The notes under the pieces were generated by a model that saw only the letters and a list, made by a program, of their open reading frames with translations, made no database searches and was not told the DNA's origin. Source: Tenuifilaceae bacterium CYCD (lineage in GTDB: Bacteria > Bacteroidota > Bacteroidia > Bacteroidales > Tenuifilaceae). Taken from it: 64,000 bases of DNA. The DNA lies in assembly GCA_036322835.1 (NCBI GenBank), contig AP027304.1, positions 2,542,001-2,606,000 on the forward strand. The letters run 5' to 3'. Each line of letters begins with the position of its first letter. Position 1 is the stretch's first letter. This document shows, one piece after another, positions 1 to 7,537 of the stretch. The translations under genes and the position numbers were made by a program.

Positions 1-1
1 T

Positions 2-700
2 GTGCACAGGTTTATCTTTATCAAGCCAACCAAGGTTGGCGGAACAAGCATTGAGGTTGCTTTGGCAAAGAATTGTGGGCAGAAGGATATTATAACATCG
101 ATTTCTAAGTTTTCCAATGAGTTTGATGATGATAATTACCTTCATCATTCGCAGAACGATGAAGGTTTTTACAACCATATAGCCCCCGATGAGATACAGC
201 GCAAGATTGGTGCTGATGTGTGGAATTCGTATTTCAAGTTTACTGTTGTTCGGAATCCGTGGGATCAGGTAGTTTCGAGGTTTTGCTGGGAGAAGTCTTT
301 TGTCAAATTCAAAATAAAACGAAACCTTAGTAAGATTAAGGGGAATCCCTTTGAATTGGAACTTTACCAGCGGTTAATTAACCGATTATTGGAGTTGCTG
401 AGGCTGCGAAGTTTTAGCAATTTTCTAAGGCACTTTGACTCGGAGTGGACAAATACCCGATTTTACTTTGATACTAATGGAGTTGCAGTTTGCGATTACT
501 ACATTAGGTACGAAGACCTTCAGTCCGATTTCGACAATGTTTGTGGCAGGCTGGAAATTAATTCCGAGAAACTCTTGAGATTAAAGAGCAAGGCGCGAAA
601 TCACCAACTACACTATACCGCTTACTATACCGATAGCGATAAAGCACTTGTCGCCAAAATATTTAAAAAGGAAATTGAGTACTTTGGGTATGAGTTTTAG
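2..700 (+). CDS. Sulfotransferase family protein, 5' end at window edge
   Basis: Likely transfers a sulfuryl group from PAPS to a carbohydrate or other acceptor, probably in surface polysaccharide decoration. The N-terminal segment KPTKVGGTSIE matches the 5'-phosphosulfate-binding loop of the Sulfotransfer_2-type family, and RNPWDQVVSRF (about residues 85-95) matches the 3'-phosphate-binding motif. The frame is open from the second base with a GTG; related proteins begin only a few residues before the PSB loop, so a short N-terminal piece may lie outside the window. The stop is 8 bp from the convergent peptidase gene. Family assignment is good; the acceptor is unknown. Confidence 0.75.
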   Translation: MHRFIFIKPTKVGGTSIEVALAKNCGQKDIITSISKFSNEFDDDNYLHHSQNDEGFYNHIAPDEIQRKIGADVWNSYFKFTVVRNPWDQVVSRFCWEKSFVKFKIKRNLSKIKGNPFELELYQRLINRLLELLRLRSFSNFLRHFDSEWTNTRFYFDTNGVAVCDYYIRYEDLQSDFDNVCGRLEINSEKLLRLKSKARNHQLHYTAYYTDSDKALVAKIFKKEIEYFGYEF

Positions 701-708
701 ATCATTTA

Positions 709-2823
709 CTAATCATCAATTTCAACGGTTTTGAGGATGTATGCGTAGGTGAATGCCTGATCTTTAATGTACTTAAATCGTCCGGAAGTTCCGCTGTGCC
801 CGGAGTCCATATCAATCTTGAACAGTAGCAGGTTATCATCGGTTTTCGTGGCGCGTAGCTTTGCTACCCATTTGGCGGGCTCAAAGTACTGTACCTGCGA
901 GTCGTTGTAACTTGTAGTTATTAGCATACTCGGGTAATCCTGTGCCTTTACCTGATCGTAGGGCGAGTACGATTTCATGTAGAAGTAGTACGCGGAATCC
1001 TGTGGGTTACCCCATTCCTCGAATTCGCCAGCGGTTAATGGCAGACTAGTGTCGAGCATGCTGGTAACCACATCAACAAACGGAACTTCTGCAATAATGC
1101 CCCTGTATAAATCGGGTCGCATGTTAGCAATTACGCCCATAAGTAATCCCCCAGCGCTACCTCCCTGTGCAATTATCATATCAGGGGAAGTGTATTCCTG
1201 ATCAATCAGAAACTCTGTGCAGCTTATAAAATCGGTAAAGGTGTTCATCTTTTTGAGCATCTTTCCGTTCTCGTACCATGTGCGTCCCATTTCCTCGCCA
1301 CCCCTGACATGTGCTATTGCGTATACAAATCCTCTATCGAGAAGGCTGAGTAGGTTCGAATCGAATGTTGGGTTTTCTGCGTATCCGTAGGCTCCGTAGG
1401 CGTAAATCAGCAATGGGTTTTCCCCATTCAGTTCAATTCCCTTTTTGTGAACAATAGATATCGGGATTTTAACACTATCGCTAGCTGTGGCCCAGAGCCT
1501 TTTGGTTTCGTAGTTTGCAGGGCTGTAGCCGCCGAGTATCTCATTCTGCTTAAGCAAGCGCTTTTCGTGGGTTTGCATGTTGTACTCGTAGGTGGAGCCC
1601 GGAGTTGTTAGCGAGGTGTAGTAGTAAACAAATAATGGCGTGTCGAATTCGGGATTTACCGATGGAAGTGCAGTGTACACTTCCTCACCAAAATCTATGT
1701 AGTACTCACTCTTGTCCGATAGCTTTAAAACCTTAACCTGTATTAGCGCATCTTTCCGTTCTGTTACAACTAGGTAATCCTTGAAAATGTCGATATCCAT
1801 TACCAGAACATCGTTGCGGTGAGGAATTAACTCTTTCCAATTTTCCATGGATGGTTTTGCTACAGGAGTCTCCATCACTCTAAAATTCTCGGCTTTCCAG
1901 TTGGTTTTAATGTAGAAGGTATTTCTCAGGTGATCGACGCTGTACTCTATTCCCTTTTGCCGTGGTTGGATTAGCCGGAAATCTCCTGTTGGGTTGCTGG
2001 CGCTTAAAAATCGGTACTCCGAGGATGTGCTGCTTGATGTCATGATCATTATCATTTCCCTTGATTTCGATGTGTAAACATGGGCATCGAAAGCTTCATC
2101 GGTTTCATGGTAAACAAGCACATCGTTTTTTGATGTTGGCGAGTTGATGGTGTGCCGGTATATTTTGTAGGGGCGTAATGCCTGATCTTTCTCCGAGTAA
2201 AAAATCGTTTTATTATCGTTAGCCCAGGCAATGGTTCCAGTGGTGTTATCCACCTTTGTGTTGATGAGTTTGCCGGTTGTAAGATCCTTAAAATGGATGG
2301 AGAACTTCCGGCGTCCCAGAGTATCAACTCCGTAAGCGAGTATATGATTATCTGGCGATATATCCAGGCTGGCCACTTCGCAGTACCGATGGCCTGCAGC
2401 AACCTCATTCTCATCGAGTATGATCTCTTCGGGAGCCTCCATAATTCCTTTTTTCCTGCAGTTGATGGGGTACTCTTTGCCCTCCTCGTAGCGGATGTAG
2501 TAGTAATAGCCATTGAGGAATACCGGAACAGTAACATCCTCTTCCTTTTGGCGCGATTTCATCTCGTTGTACAGTTTTTCCTGAAGCGGAACGGTCGATT
2601 CCATCATCGCCTCGGTGTAAGCGTTTTCGGCAATTAGGTAGTCGAGCACCTTTTGCGAGTCGCGCATGTTAAGCCAGTAGTATGGATCAACACGTGTATC
2701 GCCAAACATCACCATTGGGTGAGTGATACAATCTGCAACAGGAGGTTTGGGGATGATATTGCAAGCAACAAACTGGCCAAAAATTGCAACTGTAATCAGG
2801 AACCTTAAAAGGTCTTTAATCAT
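709..2823 (-). CDS. Prolyl oligopeptidase family peptidase, oligopeptidase B-like, predicted lipoprotein
   Basis: Serine peptidase of family S9A, cleaving short peptides, most like oligopeptidase B (after Lys/Arg). The first 430 residues have the repetitive beta-propeller look of the family; the C-terminal alpha/beta-hydrolase domain carries GQGGSAGGLLMG (catalytic Ser near residue 555), SYNDSQV (Asp near 640) and SGHSGTSG (His near 675). The start at 2823 (MIKDLL) is preferred over the TTG/ATG nine codons upstream because it gives a clean hydrophobic leader ending in FGQFVAC, a lipobox, so the enzyme is probably exported and lipid-anchored. About 704 residues, normal for the family. It converges on the sulfotransferase gene. 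Substrate specificity is inferred. Confidence 0.88.
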   Translation of the reverse strand: MIKDLLRFLITVAIFGQFVACNIIPKPPVADCITHPMVMFGDTRVDPYYWLNMRDSQKVLDYLIAENAYTEAMMESTVPLQEKLYNEMKSRQKEEDVTVPVFLNGYYYYIRYEEGKEYPINCRKKGIMEAPEEIILDENEVAAGHRYCEVASLDISPDNHILAYGVDTLGRRKFSIHFKDLTTGKLINTKVDNTTGTIAWANDNKTIFYSEKDQALRPYKIYRHTINSPTSKNDVLVYHETDEAFDAHVYTSKSREMIMIMTSSSTSSEYRFLSASNPTGDFRLIQPRQKGIEYSVDHLRNTFYIKTNWKAENFRVMETPVAKPSMENWKELIPHRNDVLVMDIDIFKDYLVVTERKDALIQVKVLKLSDKSEYYIDFGEEVYTALPSVNPEFDTPLFVYYYTSLTTPGSTYEYNMQTHEKRLLKQNEILGGYSPANYETKRLWATASDSVKIPISIVHKKGIELNGENPLLIYAYGAYGYAENPTFDSNLLSLLDRGFVYAIAHVRGGEEMGRTWYENGKMLKKMNTFTDFISCTEFLIDQEYTSPDMIIAQGGSAGGLLMGVIANMRPDLYRGIIAEVPFVDVVTSMLDTSLPLTAGEFEEWGNPQDSAYYFYMKSYSPYDQVKAQDYPSMLITTSYNDSQVQYFEPAKWVAKLRATKTDDNLLLFKIDMDSGHSGTSGRFKYIKDQAFTYAYILKTVEIDD

Positions 2824-3030
2824 AGTAATTAGAAATAAATCGGATCTCAAAATTATACCAAAAATATGGTTTATGAATGATATTCACAAAATTGTTCGCG
2901 GCAAAGCTGAAAGAAATCATACGCTTAAGGTGTTAGTGTATGAAAATTGCTGTTTGGAGGGGCAATTTGGTGTTTCAAGGAGCAATTATTCTCATCGGAA
3001 CAGGAAAATTGCTATTCCGAAGGACTAAAT

Positions 3031-3156
3031 CGGAGCAAAAAGGTTCGACAACCTCCCTCAGAGGTTCGGCATCGGAGCAAAAAGGTCCGACATCCTCCCT
3101 TGGCGGTTCAACATCGGAGCAAAAAGGTTCGAAATCCTCCCTCTGAGGTTCGGCAT
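3031..3156. repeat. Three tandem copies of a 42-bp repeat
   Basis: Three units begin at 3031, 3073 and 3115, each starting CGGAGCAAAAAGG and ending GGTTCGGCAT or GGTTCAACAT. They differ at a few positions. Within the first unit AGGTTcgacAACCT and AACCTCcctcaGAGGTT can each form small hairpins; units two and three keep this only partly. Being 14 codons long, the repeat stays open in one frame, but the reading is Ser/Gly-rich low complexity and does not look like a gene. It sits in the 543-bp gap between the peptidase start and rubrerythrin. A further short inverted pair (TCGGAA at 2995, TTCCGA at 3015) lies just upstream. Confidence 0.85.
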
Positions 3157-3317
3157 CAGAGTCTATTCAATAAACTGTGTCAGTGGGGGGGGGAGTATTT
3201 ACAGAACTGGTCTGCAAGTGGGGCTATTCGATGCACTGTGGTAAATTGCACCGTGAGGACTCTGTTCATTTATCGAAATAATGCAAGCTTTCTGTTTTTC
3301 AGCTCCATGATTTTTGC

Positions 3318-3325
3318 TATTTTTG
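3318..3325 (+). promoter_or_regulatory. Candidate Bacteroidota -7 box for rubrerythrin
   Basis: TATTTTTG fits the TAnnTTTG -7 consensus used by the Bacteroidota primary sigma factor and lies 41 bp before the rubrerythrin ATG. No convincing TTTG -33 box is visible at the expected 19-21 bp upstream, so support is partial. The gap from 2824 to 3366 otherwise holds the 42-bp repeats and a run of nine G (3185-3193). Confidence 0.35.
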
Positions 3326-3366
3326 AATAATTCAAAGCACAATTACTAACACTTAAATATACAGTT

Positions 3367-3945
3367 ATGGAAAAGAGCATTAAAGGCACCGAAACCGAAA
3401 AAAATTTGTTGAAAGCATTCGCTGGCGAGTCGCAGGCCAAGAACCGCTATACCTTTTTTGCGAAGGTTGCTAAGGAAGAAGGTTACGAGCAGATTGCCGA
3501 ACTGTTTATGATTACCGCAGGTCAGGAGGAACAGCATGCCAAGCAGTTCTTCAAATTTCTTGAGGGGGGTATGGTGGAAATTACGGCATCGTATCCGGCA
3601 GGTACAATAGGCACTACTGCCGAAAATCTTAGCGCGGCTGCCAATGGCGAACACGAGGAGTGGTCCGATTTATACCCACAGTTTGCAGCAATTGCTGAGA
3701 AGGAGGGTTTTCCAAAAGTTGCCACAGCATTCAAGTTAATAGCCAAGGTTGAGAAGGAACACGAGGAGCGTTACCGAAAACTTTTGGAAAAAGTAGTGGC
3801 TGCAAAAGTTTTTGAACGCGAGGAGGAAATTGAGTGGGTTTGCCGTAAGTGTGGCTACGTTCACAAAGGCAAGAAAGCATTAAAGAATTGCCCTGTTTGC
3901 GGTCATCCCGAGGCGTACTTTGAGGAAAAAGCTACAAATTATTAA
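3367..3945 (+). CDS. rbr: Rubrerythrin
   Basis: Non-haem iron protein that reduces hydrogen peroxide in the cytoplasm of anaerobes, taking electrons through its rubredoxin domain. The first 140 residues form the ferritin-like four-helix domain with Glu/His ligands in [27 protein letters not shown] and EKEHEERYR; the C-terminus has the rubredoxin pair VCRKCGY and NCPVCGH that binds one iron. 192 residues is the standard length. It is a single gene followed at once by a terminator hairpin. It suggests an organism that must cope with oxygen exposure. Confidence 0.95.
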   Translation: MEKSIKGTETEKNLLKAFAGESQAKNRYTFFAKVAKEEGYEQIAELFMITAGQEEQHAKQFFKFLEGGMVEITASYPAGTIGTTAENLSAAANGEHEEWSDLYPQFAAIAEKEGFPKVATAFKLIAKVEKEHEERYRKLLEKVVAAKVFEREEEIEWVCRKCGYVHKGKKALKNCPVCGHPEAYFEEKATNY

Positions 3946-3947
3946 TA

Positions 3948-3977
3948 AAAAATCCCTGCAATTTAGCGGGGATTTTT
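3948..3977. terminator. Bidirectional hairpin terminator after rubrerythrin
   Basis: AAAAATCCCTGC and GCGGGGATTTTT pair around an AATTTA loop, with T-rich flanks in both directions. It serves rubrerythrin on the plus strand and can serve the convergent gene on the minus strand. The last codons and the stop of that minus-strand gene lie inside the stem. Confidence 0.75.
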
Positions 3978-4370
3978 CATGTTAATAGAGTGTAGGTTTT
4001 CGTCTATATATTTCAAGCACACATCAATCTCAAAGAAATTTGTGATTTCGGGTATCTTTATGCTAGGAATTATTTTGCCATTTTGATAGCGGGTGATCTG
4101 AAAAACCTTATTCACGCCGATCCTTCTTAGATTGCTAAAGCCAACTTTTTTGACATAATCTATAAGAATGTCCGGTACTTCGTAGTTCACACCAGTTCTA
4201 TCTATGATAACGTACAATGGCATAAAGTATTCAGCGTACTCAACAAATTGGGCAATACCCATAACATACAGCTCTTCGGCTCGAAAGTTCGATTCAGCCA
4301 GGTGAAAAATGCAGGTTCTGTTGGGTAGCTCTGTTATAACAATCTGTTTGTAGCGTATCTTGGTAGTCAT
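3963..4370 (-). CDS. Hypothetical protein, 135 residues, possible SpoIIAA/STAS-like fold
   Basis: I do not recognise a named family. The protein has alternating short beta strands and helices, no signal peptide and no membrane segment, so it is probably cytoplasmic. The segment FMPLYVIIDRTG followed by a helix (VPDILIDYVKKVG) and LRRIGVNK loosely recalls small STAS-like domains found in many Bacteroidota; that is an impression only. The ATG at 4370 is the only good start. It is monocistronic and converges on rubrerythrin with 17 bp between stops; its final five codons are read from the shared terminator hairpin. Confidence 0.6.
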   Translation of the reverse strand: MTTKIRYKQIVITELPNRTCIFHLAESNFRAEELYVMGIAQFVEYAEYFMPLYVIIDRTGVNYEVPDILIDYVKKVGFSNLRRIGVNKVFQITRYQNGKIIPSIKIPEITNFFEIDVCLKYIDENLHSINMKNPR

Positions 4371-4464
4371 GGGGCAATCAGGGTAATTCGGTTGTAATGT
4401 GTTTTTGTCTAATTAATCGGACGTCATTTAAAAATGAAGGCCAATAGATATTCTTGCTGATTTT

Positions 4465-4503
4465 AAGGATTAACATTCTGATTTATTCAGAATGTTAATC
4501 CTT
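4465..4503. terminator. Long perfect hairpin downstream of the chemoreceptor gene
   Basis: A 17-bp perfect stem, AAGGATTAACATTCTGA and its complement, closes a TTTAT loop 18 bp beyond the chemoreceptor stop. It most likely ends that minus-strand transcript, although the T-run is clearer on the plus strand (TTTTATT). Confidence 0.6.
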
Positions 4504-4520
4504 TTATTCTGGAACTATGA

Positions 4521-6398
4521 TTAAAACTTCATGAATTCATCGTCTTTGTTTTTGTTGCTATCGATATTGATTACAACCCCAGATGATTTGGGCTTACTTA
4601 TGGGTTGCTTTGGTTGTGGATGGATTTGGGTTGAGTGATGCTTAATGGTGGCGTTTCTTGTGGTATTTATTAATTGATCGTCTACTTTAAAGAAACTAAT
4701 AATCTGTTTAAGTTGCTCCGATTGACTGGCTAACTCTTCGGAACTTGTTGCCATTTCCTCGCTGGCCGCAGCATTCCCCTGAACAACCTGGTTTAATTGC
4801 TGAATTGCATTGTTAACCTGATCGGCTCCGTTGAGTTGCTCAATACTTGCAGCTGCAATTTCTCGGGCCAGTTGAGTAGTTTTCTGAATCTCAGGGATTA
4901 GGTTGTTCATATACGTGCTGGATTCTTCGGTAACTTTTAGGCTAGTTTTCGAAAGAATCTCTATTTCATTTGCGGCGATTCTGCTCCGTTCTGCCAATTT
5001 TCGAACTTCTGCTGCAACAACAGCAAAGCCACGACCATGTTCGCCTGCACGTGCAGCTTCAACAGCTGCGTTCAGGGCGAGAATATTGGTTTGAAACGCA
5101 ATTTCGCTGATGATGGATATTTTCTGGGTGATTTCTTTAACTGAGTCTAGGCTTTTTGCCGCAGATGCCCCAACTTGAGTCATACCGTCGTCGGCTTTTT
5201 GGGCAATCTTTTCAGCTTTTTGAGCATTTTCAGCATTCTGCTGAATGTTCGAAACCATTTCCTCCATCGAGCTCGAGATCTCTTCGGTTGAGGATGCTTG
5301 TTCCGAGGCTCCCTGAGACATTTCCTGGGATGTTGAGCTTAATTGCTCCGAGGCTGCGGCTATGTTTACAATACCGCTAGATATATTTGCTGCAATTTTT
5401 TTGAGTTCCTCCACCATCTTATCGACGGTTTTGGCCAGGAATCCGAACTCATCCTTACGTTCCTTTATTTCAGTACTAATGTTAACCATTAATTCTCCTT
5501 TCGAAACTTTGTCAATAATTTCGGAGGTTTGGCTTATGGCGTTAGCAATTGATTTTGAGATATACATGGCCACAATAGTACCAATTGCCAGCGCAAGCAG
5601 AATAAATGTGATAACCAATACCCGGGACTGCGATATTATATTTTCTTGCTGTTGCTTTAGGCTGGCTACTGCTTTGGTAACGTTAGTGGTTGTGTTTTCG
5701 CCATAGCCTATTAGCTGCGATTCATTATTCGAAGCCTCTTTTATGGCATTAAAAAGGAGTTGAAAACTCGATTCGTAATTGTTCAGAACTTGTGTGAATA
5801 CTCCTGGGTACTTGTTGTTCAATGCATTCTTTGCATCGTCAAAAGCATCGTTGAAACTCGTAACGTAGGCTGGATCTAATGTTCTAATGTATTGATTAGC
5901 TCTAATCCGGCTTGTTAGCAGTTTTTGGAATGCATCATTTCCTTGGTTTATATCCCTTGCTGCCGATATTGACTCTATGGCTTTTGCGTTTTTGTCAATA
6001 TCTAACAAAGCATTTGCCTTTTTTTGGATAGAGGAGTGTAGCGCCTCGGTTCCTGCTTTGTATTTCTCTAAATTCTCAATTATAGCTCTCGCATATTCCT
6101 GATTTTCGGCAAAAATGAATCGTTGCTTAAGGTTTTTTGCGCTCTCTATCATTTTGTCGAGACGCTCTGTGGCCGCTTCAATGTCTTTCTCTTTCTGAAA
6201 ATCAACATACATACGCATATTTAGCCGCGTACTGTTGAGGTCGGTAAGTATGGTTGCAATACCTTCTACTTTGTTTGCTCTGTCTTTTATTTTATTTACA
6301 GAGTTTAGGCTGACGATTCCTAGAATTACTGCCAGAAAGATAACAGTGTAAAATCCTGCGTAAAGTTTTGTGGAAACCTTTAAATCATTCCATTTCAT
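4521..6398 (-). CDS. Methyl-accepting chemotaxis protein
   Basis: Membrane chemoreceptor that signals to a CheA/CheW complex. Order of parts: transmembrane helix at about residues 13-32, a periplasmic four-helix-bundle-like sensor region to about 258, second transmembrane helix near 260-282, HAMP linker to about 335, then a long cytoplasmic coiled coil. The hairpin tip reads [18 protein letters not shown] followed by [13 protein letters not shown], which is diagnostic. The C-terminus ends in KDDEFMKF with no NWETF-type CheR tether. 625 residues. No che genes lie nearby, so this is an orphan receptor; its ligand is unknown. The neighbouring upstream gene on the same strand is a LuxR-type regulator 266 bp away. 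The gap between them holds three scattered copies of GGTTGAG (6430, 6466, 6483) and no gene I can support. Confidence 0.95.
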   Translation of the reverse strand: MKWNDLKVSTKLYAGFYTVIFLAVILGIVSLNSVNKIKDRANKVEGIATILTDLNSTRLNMRMYVDFQKEKDIEAATERLDKMIESAKNLKQRFIFAENQEYARAIIENLEKYKAGTEALHSSIQKKANALLDIDKNAKAIESISAARDINQGNDAFQKLLTSRIRANQYIRTLDPAYVTSFNDAFDDAKNALNNKYPGVFTQVLNNYESSFQLLFNAIKEASNNESQLIGYGENTTTNVTKAVASLKQQQENIISQSRVLVITFILLALAIGTIVAMYISKSIANAISQTSEIIDKVSKGELMVNISTEIKERKDEFGFLAKTVDKMVEELKKIAANISSGIVNIAAASEQLSSTSQEMSQGASEQASSTEEISSSMEEMVSNIQQNAENAQKAEKIAQKADDGMTQVGASAAKSLDSVKEITQKISIISEIAFQTNILALNAAVEAARAGEHGRGFAVVAAEVRKLAERSRIAANEIEILSKTSLKVTEESSTYMNNLIPEIQKTTQLAREIAAASIEQLNGADQVNNAIQQLNQVVQGNAAASEEMATSSEELASQSEQLKQIISFFKVDDQLINTTRNATIKHHSTQIHPQPKQPISKPKSSGVVINIDSNKNKDDEFMKF

Positions 6399-6664
6399 AG
6401 TGTTTGGTTTTAAGTTAGGTTATATTTTTGGTTGAGAGTTTGTCTTTTATTTGATGCATTAGGGTGGTTGAGCCTTGGGCTTGGTTGAGCCCTTAGCGTT
6501 TACATATTGATTACTATGATACCCTTATGAACTTTGCTAATGTATCGATTGATTTTTTGTAAAAAAATGGGGCTTTTACTAGAAATTGATGTGAAGAATT
6601 ACACTCAGCGTATGCGTAAATTTTCTTAGTGTGGAGTTTTACTGCAATGGTTCTGAGTTGGATG

Positions 6665-7324
6665 TCAAATTTTAATAATGTTGTTTCTAATGGCAAATAC
6701 TAAAAGCTGAACTGTGTTTTTAGTCTTTGTTTTGGCCATCATATTGTATTTGTGCTTTTCAACTGTTCGTTGGCTTAAAAAGAGCTTGGTGGCTATATCC
6801 TTGTTATCCAGCCCTTGGTTGATTAATTCAAGAATTTCAATTTCTCGTTTGCTTAGAAGTGAGTTGATTTTGTCCTTTTGAGTAATAAGTTCTGATATTA
6901 AATCGAAAAGATCGTTCGAGATGTATGTCACTCCATTATTAATCTGAGCTATTGCGGTGTGTATTTCGTTGGCCGATGCCGATTTAAGGATAAATCCTTT
7001 AATCCCCATGTTTACCAATTGTTCAAAGTATGAGGCTTCCTTAGAAGCAGTAAGAACAATAACTTTAATGTTGGGATATTTTTCACGGATGCGCTTCGTT
7101 GTTTCAATACCATCTAATATGGGCATATTTATATCCATAAAGACAATGTCGGGGAGGTTGCTTTTTAGGTTTTTAATTAACTCAAGACCATTGGATGCCT
7201 CAAATAGTAGTTTAGTATTGGGTATTTCGTTAAGTACATGCTTTAGTCCAATCCTGAATAGTTCATGATCATCGGCAATACATATCTTGACGATACTATT
7301 TTTTTTATAGGACAGCCTGCTCAT
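6665..7324 (-). CDS. NarL/LuxR-family response regulator, orphan
   Basis: Two-component transcription regulator. Receiver domain at about residues 10-125: acidic pair in ICIADDHELF, phospho-acceptor Asp in DIVFMDINMPILDG, Thr in VIVLTAS and Lys in KGFILKS. C-terminal LuxR helix-turn-helix at 155-215 with LSKREIEILELI and SQRTVEKHKYNMM. 219 residues, usual length. No histidine kinase is adjacent; the gene is divergent from mutS2. The target genes are unknown, though the chemoreceptor lies immediately downstream on the same strand. Confidence 0.92.
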   Translation of the reverse strand: MSRLSYKKNSIVKICIADDHELFRIGLKHVLNEIPNTKLLFEASNGLELIKNLKSNLPDIVFMDINMPILDGIETTKRIREKYPNIKVIVLTASKEASYFEQLVNMGIKGFILKSASANEIHTAIAQINNGVTYISNDLFDLISELITQKDKINSLLSKREIEILELINQGLDNKDIATKLFLSQRTVEKHKYNMMAKTKTKNTVQLLVFAIRNNIIKI

Positions 7325-7537
7325 TGTTCTTTTAGCAATTTTTATATATCTTTTTTTCTGTGTATTAATATATTCTATCTAAGATTTAAGATGTAGAAAT
7401 TTTAAAGGTTATTTTTAAGAATGATGGGCAAACCTAATTAAAAATTAAATGTGAATTGGAATTATTCGTGTAATTTTGGCCTCGATAAAAAGGACTGTTT
7501 TTATGTTATTCATCCTAACAGTATTATAATATTTAAG

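Noticed and set aside
2052-2637. Open frames on both strands inside the oligopeptidase gene
   Set aside because: Shadows of the peptidase reading frame, no domain signal.
3031-3156. CRISPR array
   Set aside because: Units are contiguous 42-bp repeats without unique spacers and no cas gene is in the window.
2940-3330. Overlapping open frames through the 42-bp repeats, one Ser/Gly-rich (SEQKGS-like units)
   Set aside because: Open only because the repeat length is a multiple of three; low complexity, no start context, no family resemblance.
6430-6489. Three copies of GGTTGAG upstream of the chemoreceptor
   Set aside because: Spacing is irregular (36 and 17 bp) and the word is short; not enough for an operator claim.
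6514-6696. 60-residue open frame after the LuxR-type regulator on the minus strand
   Set aside because: Overlaps the regulator's 3' end, no recognisable features, composition of intergenic DNA.
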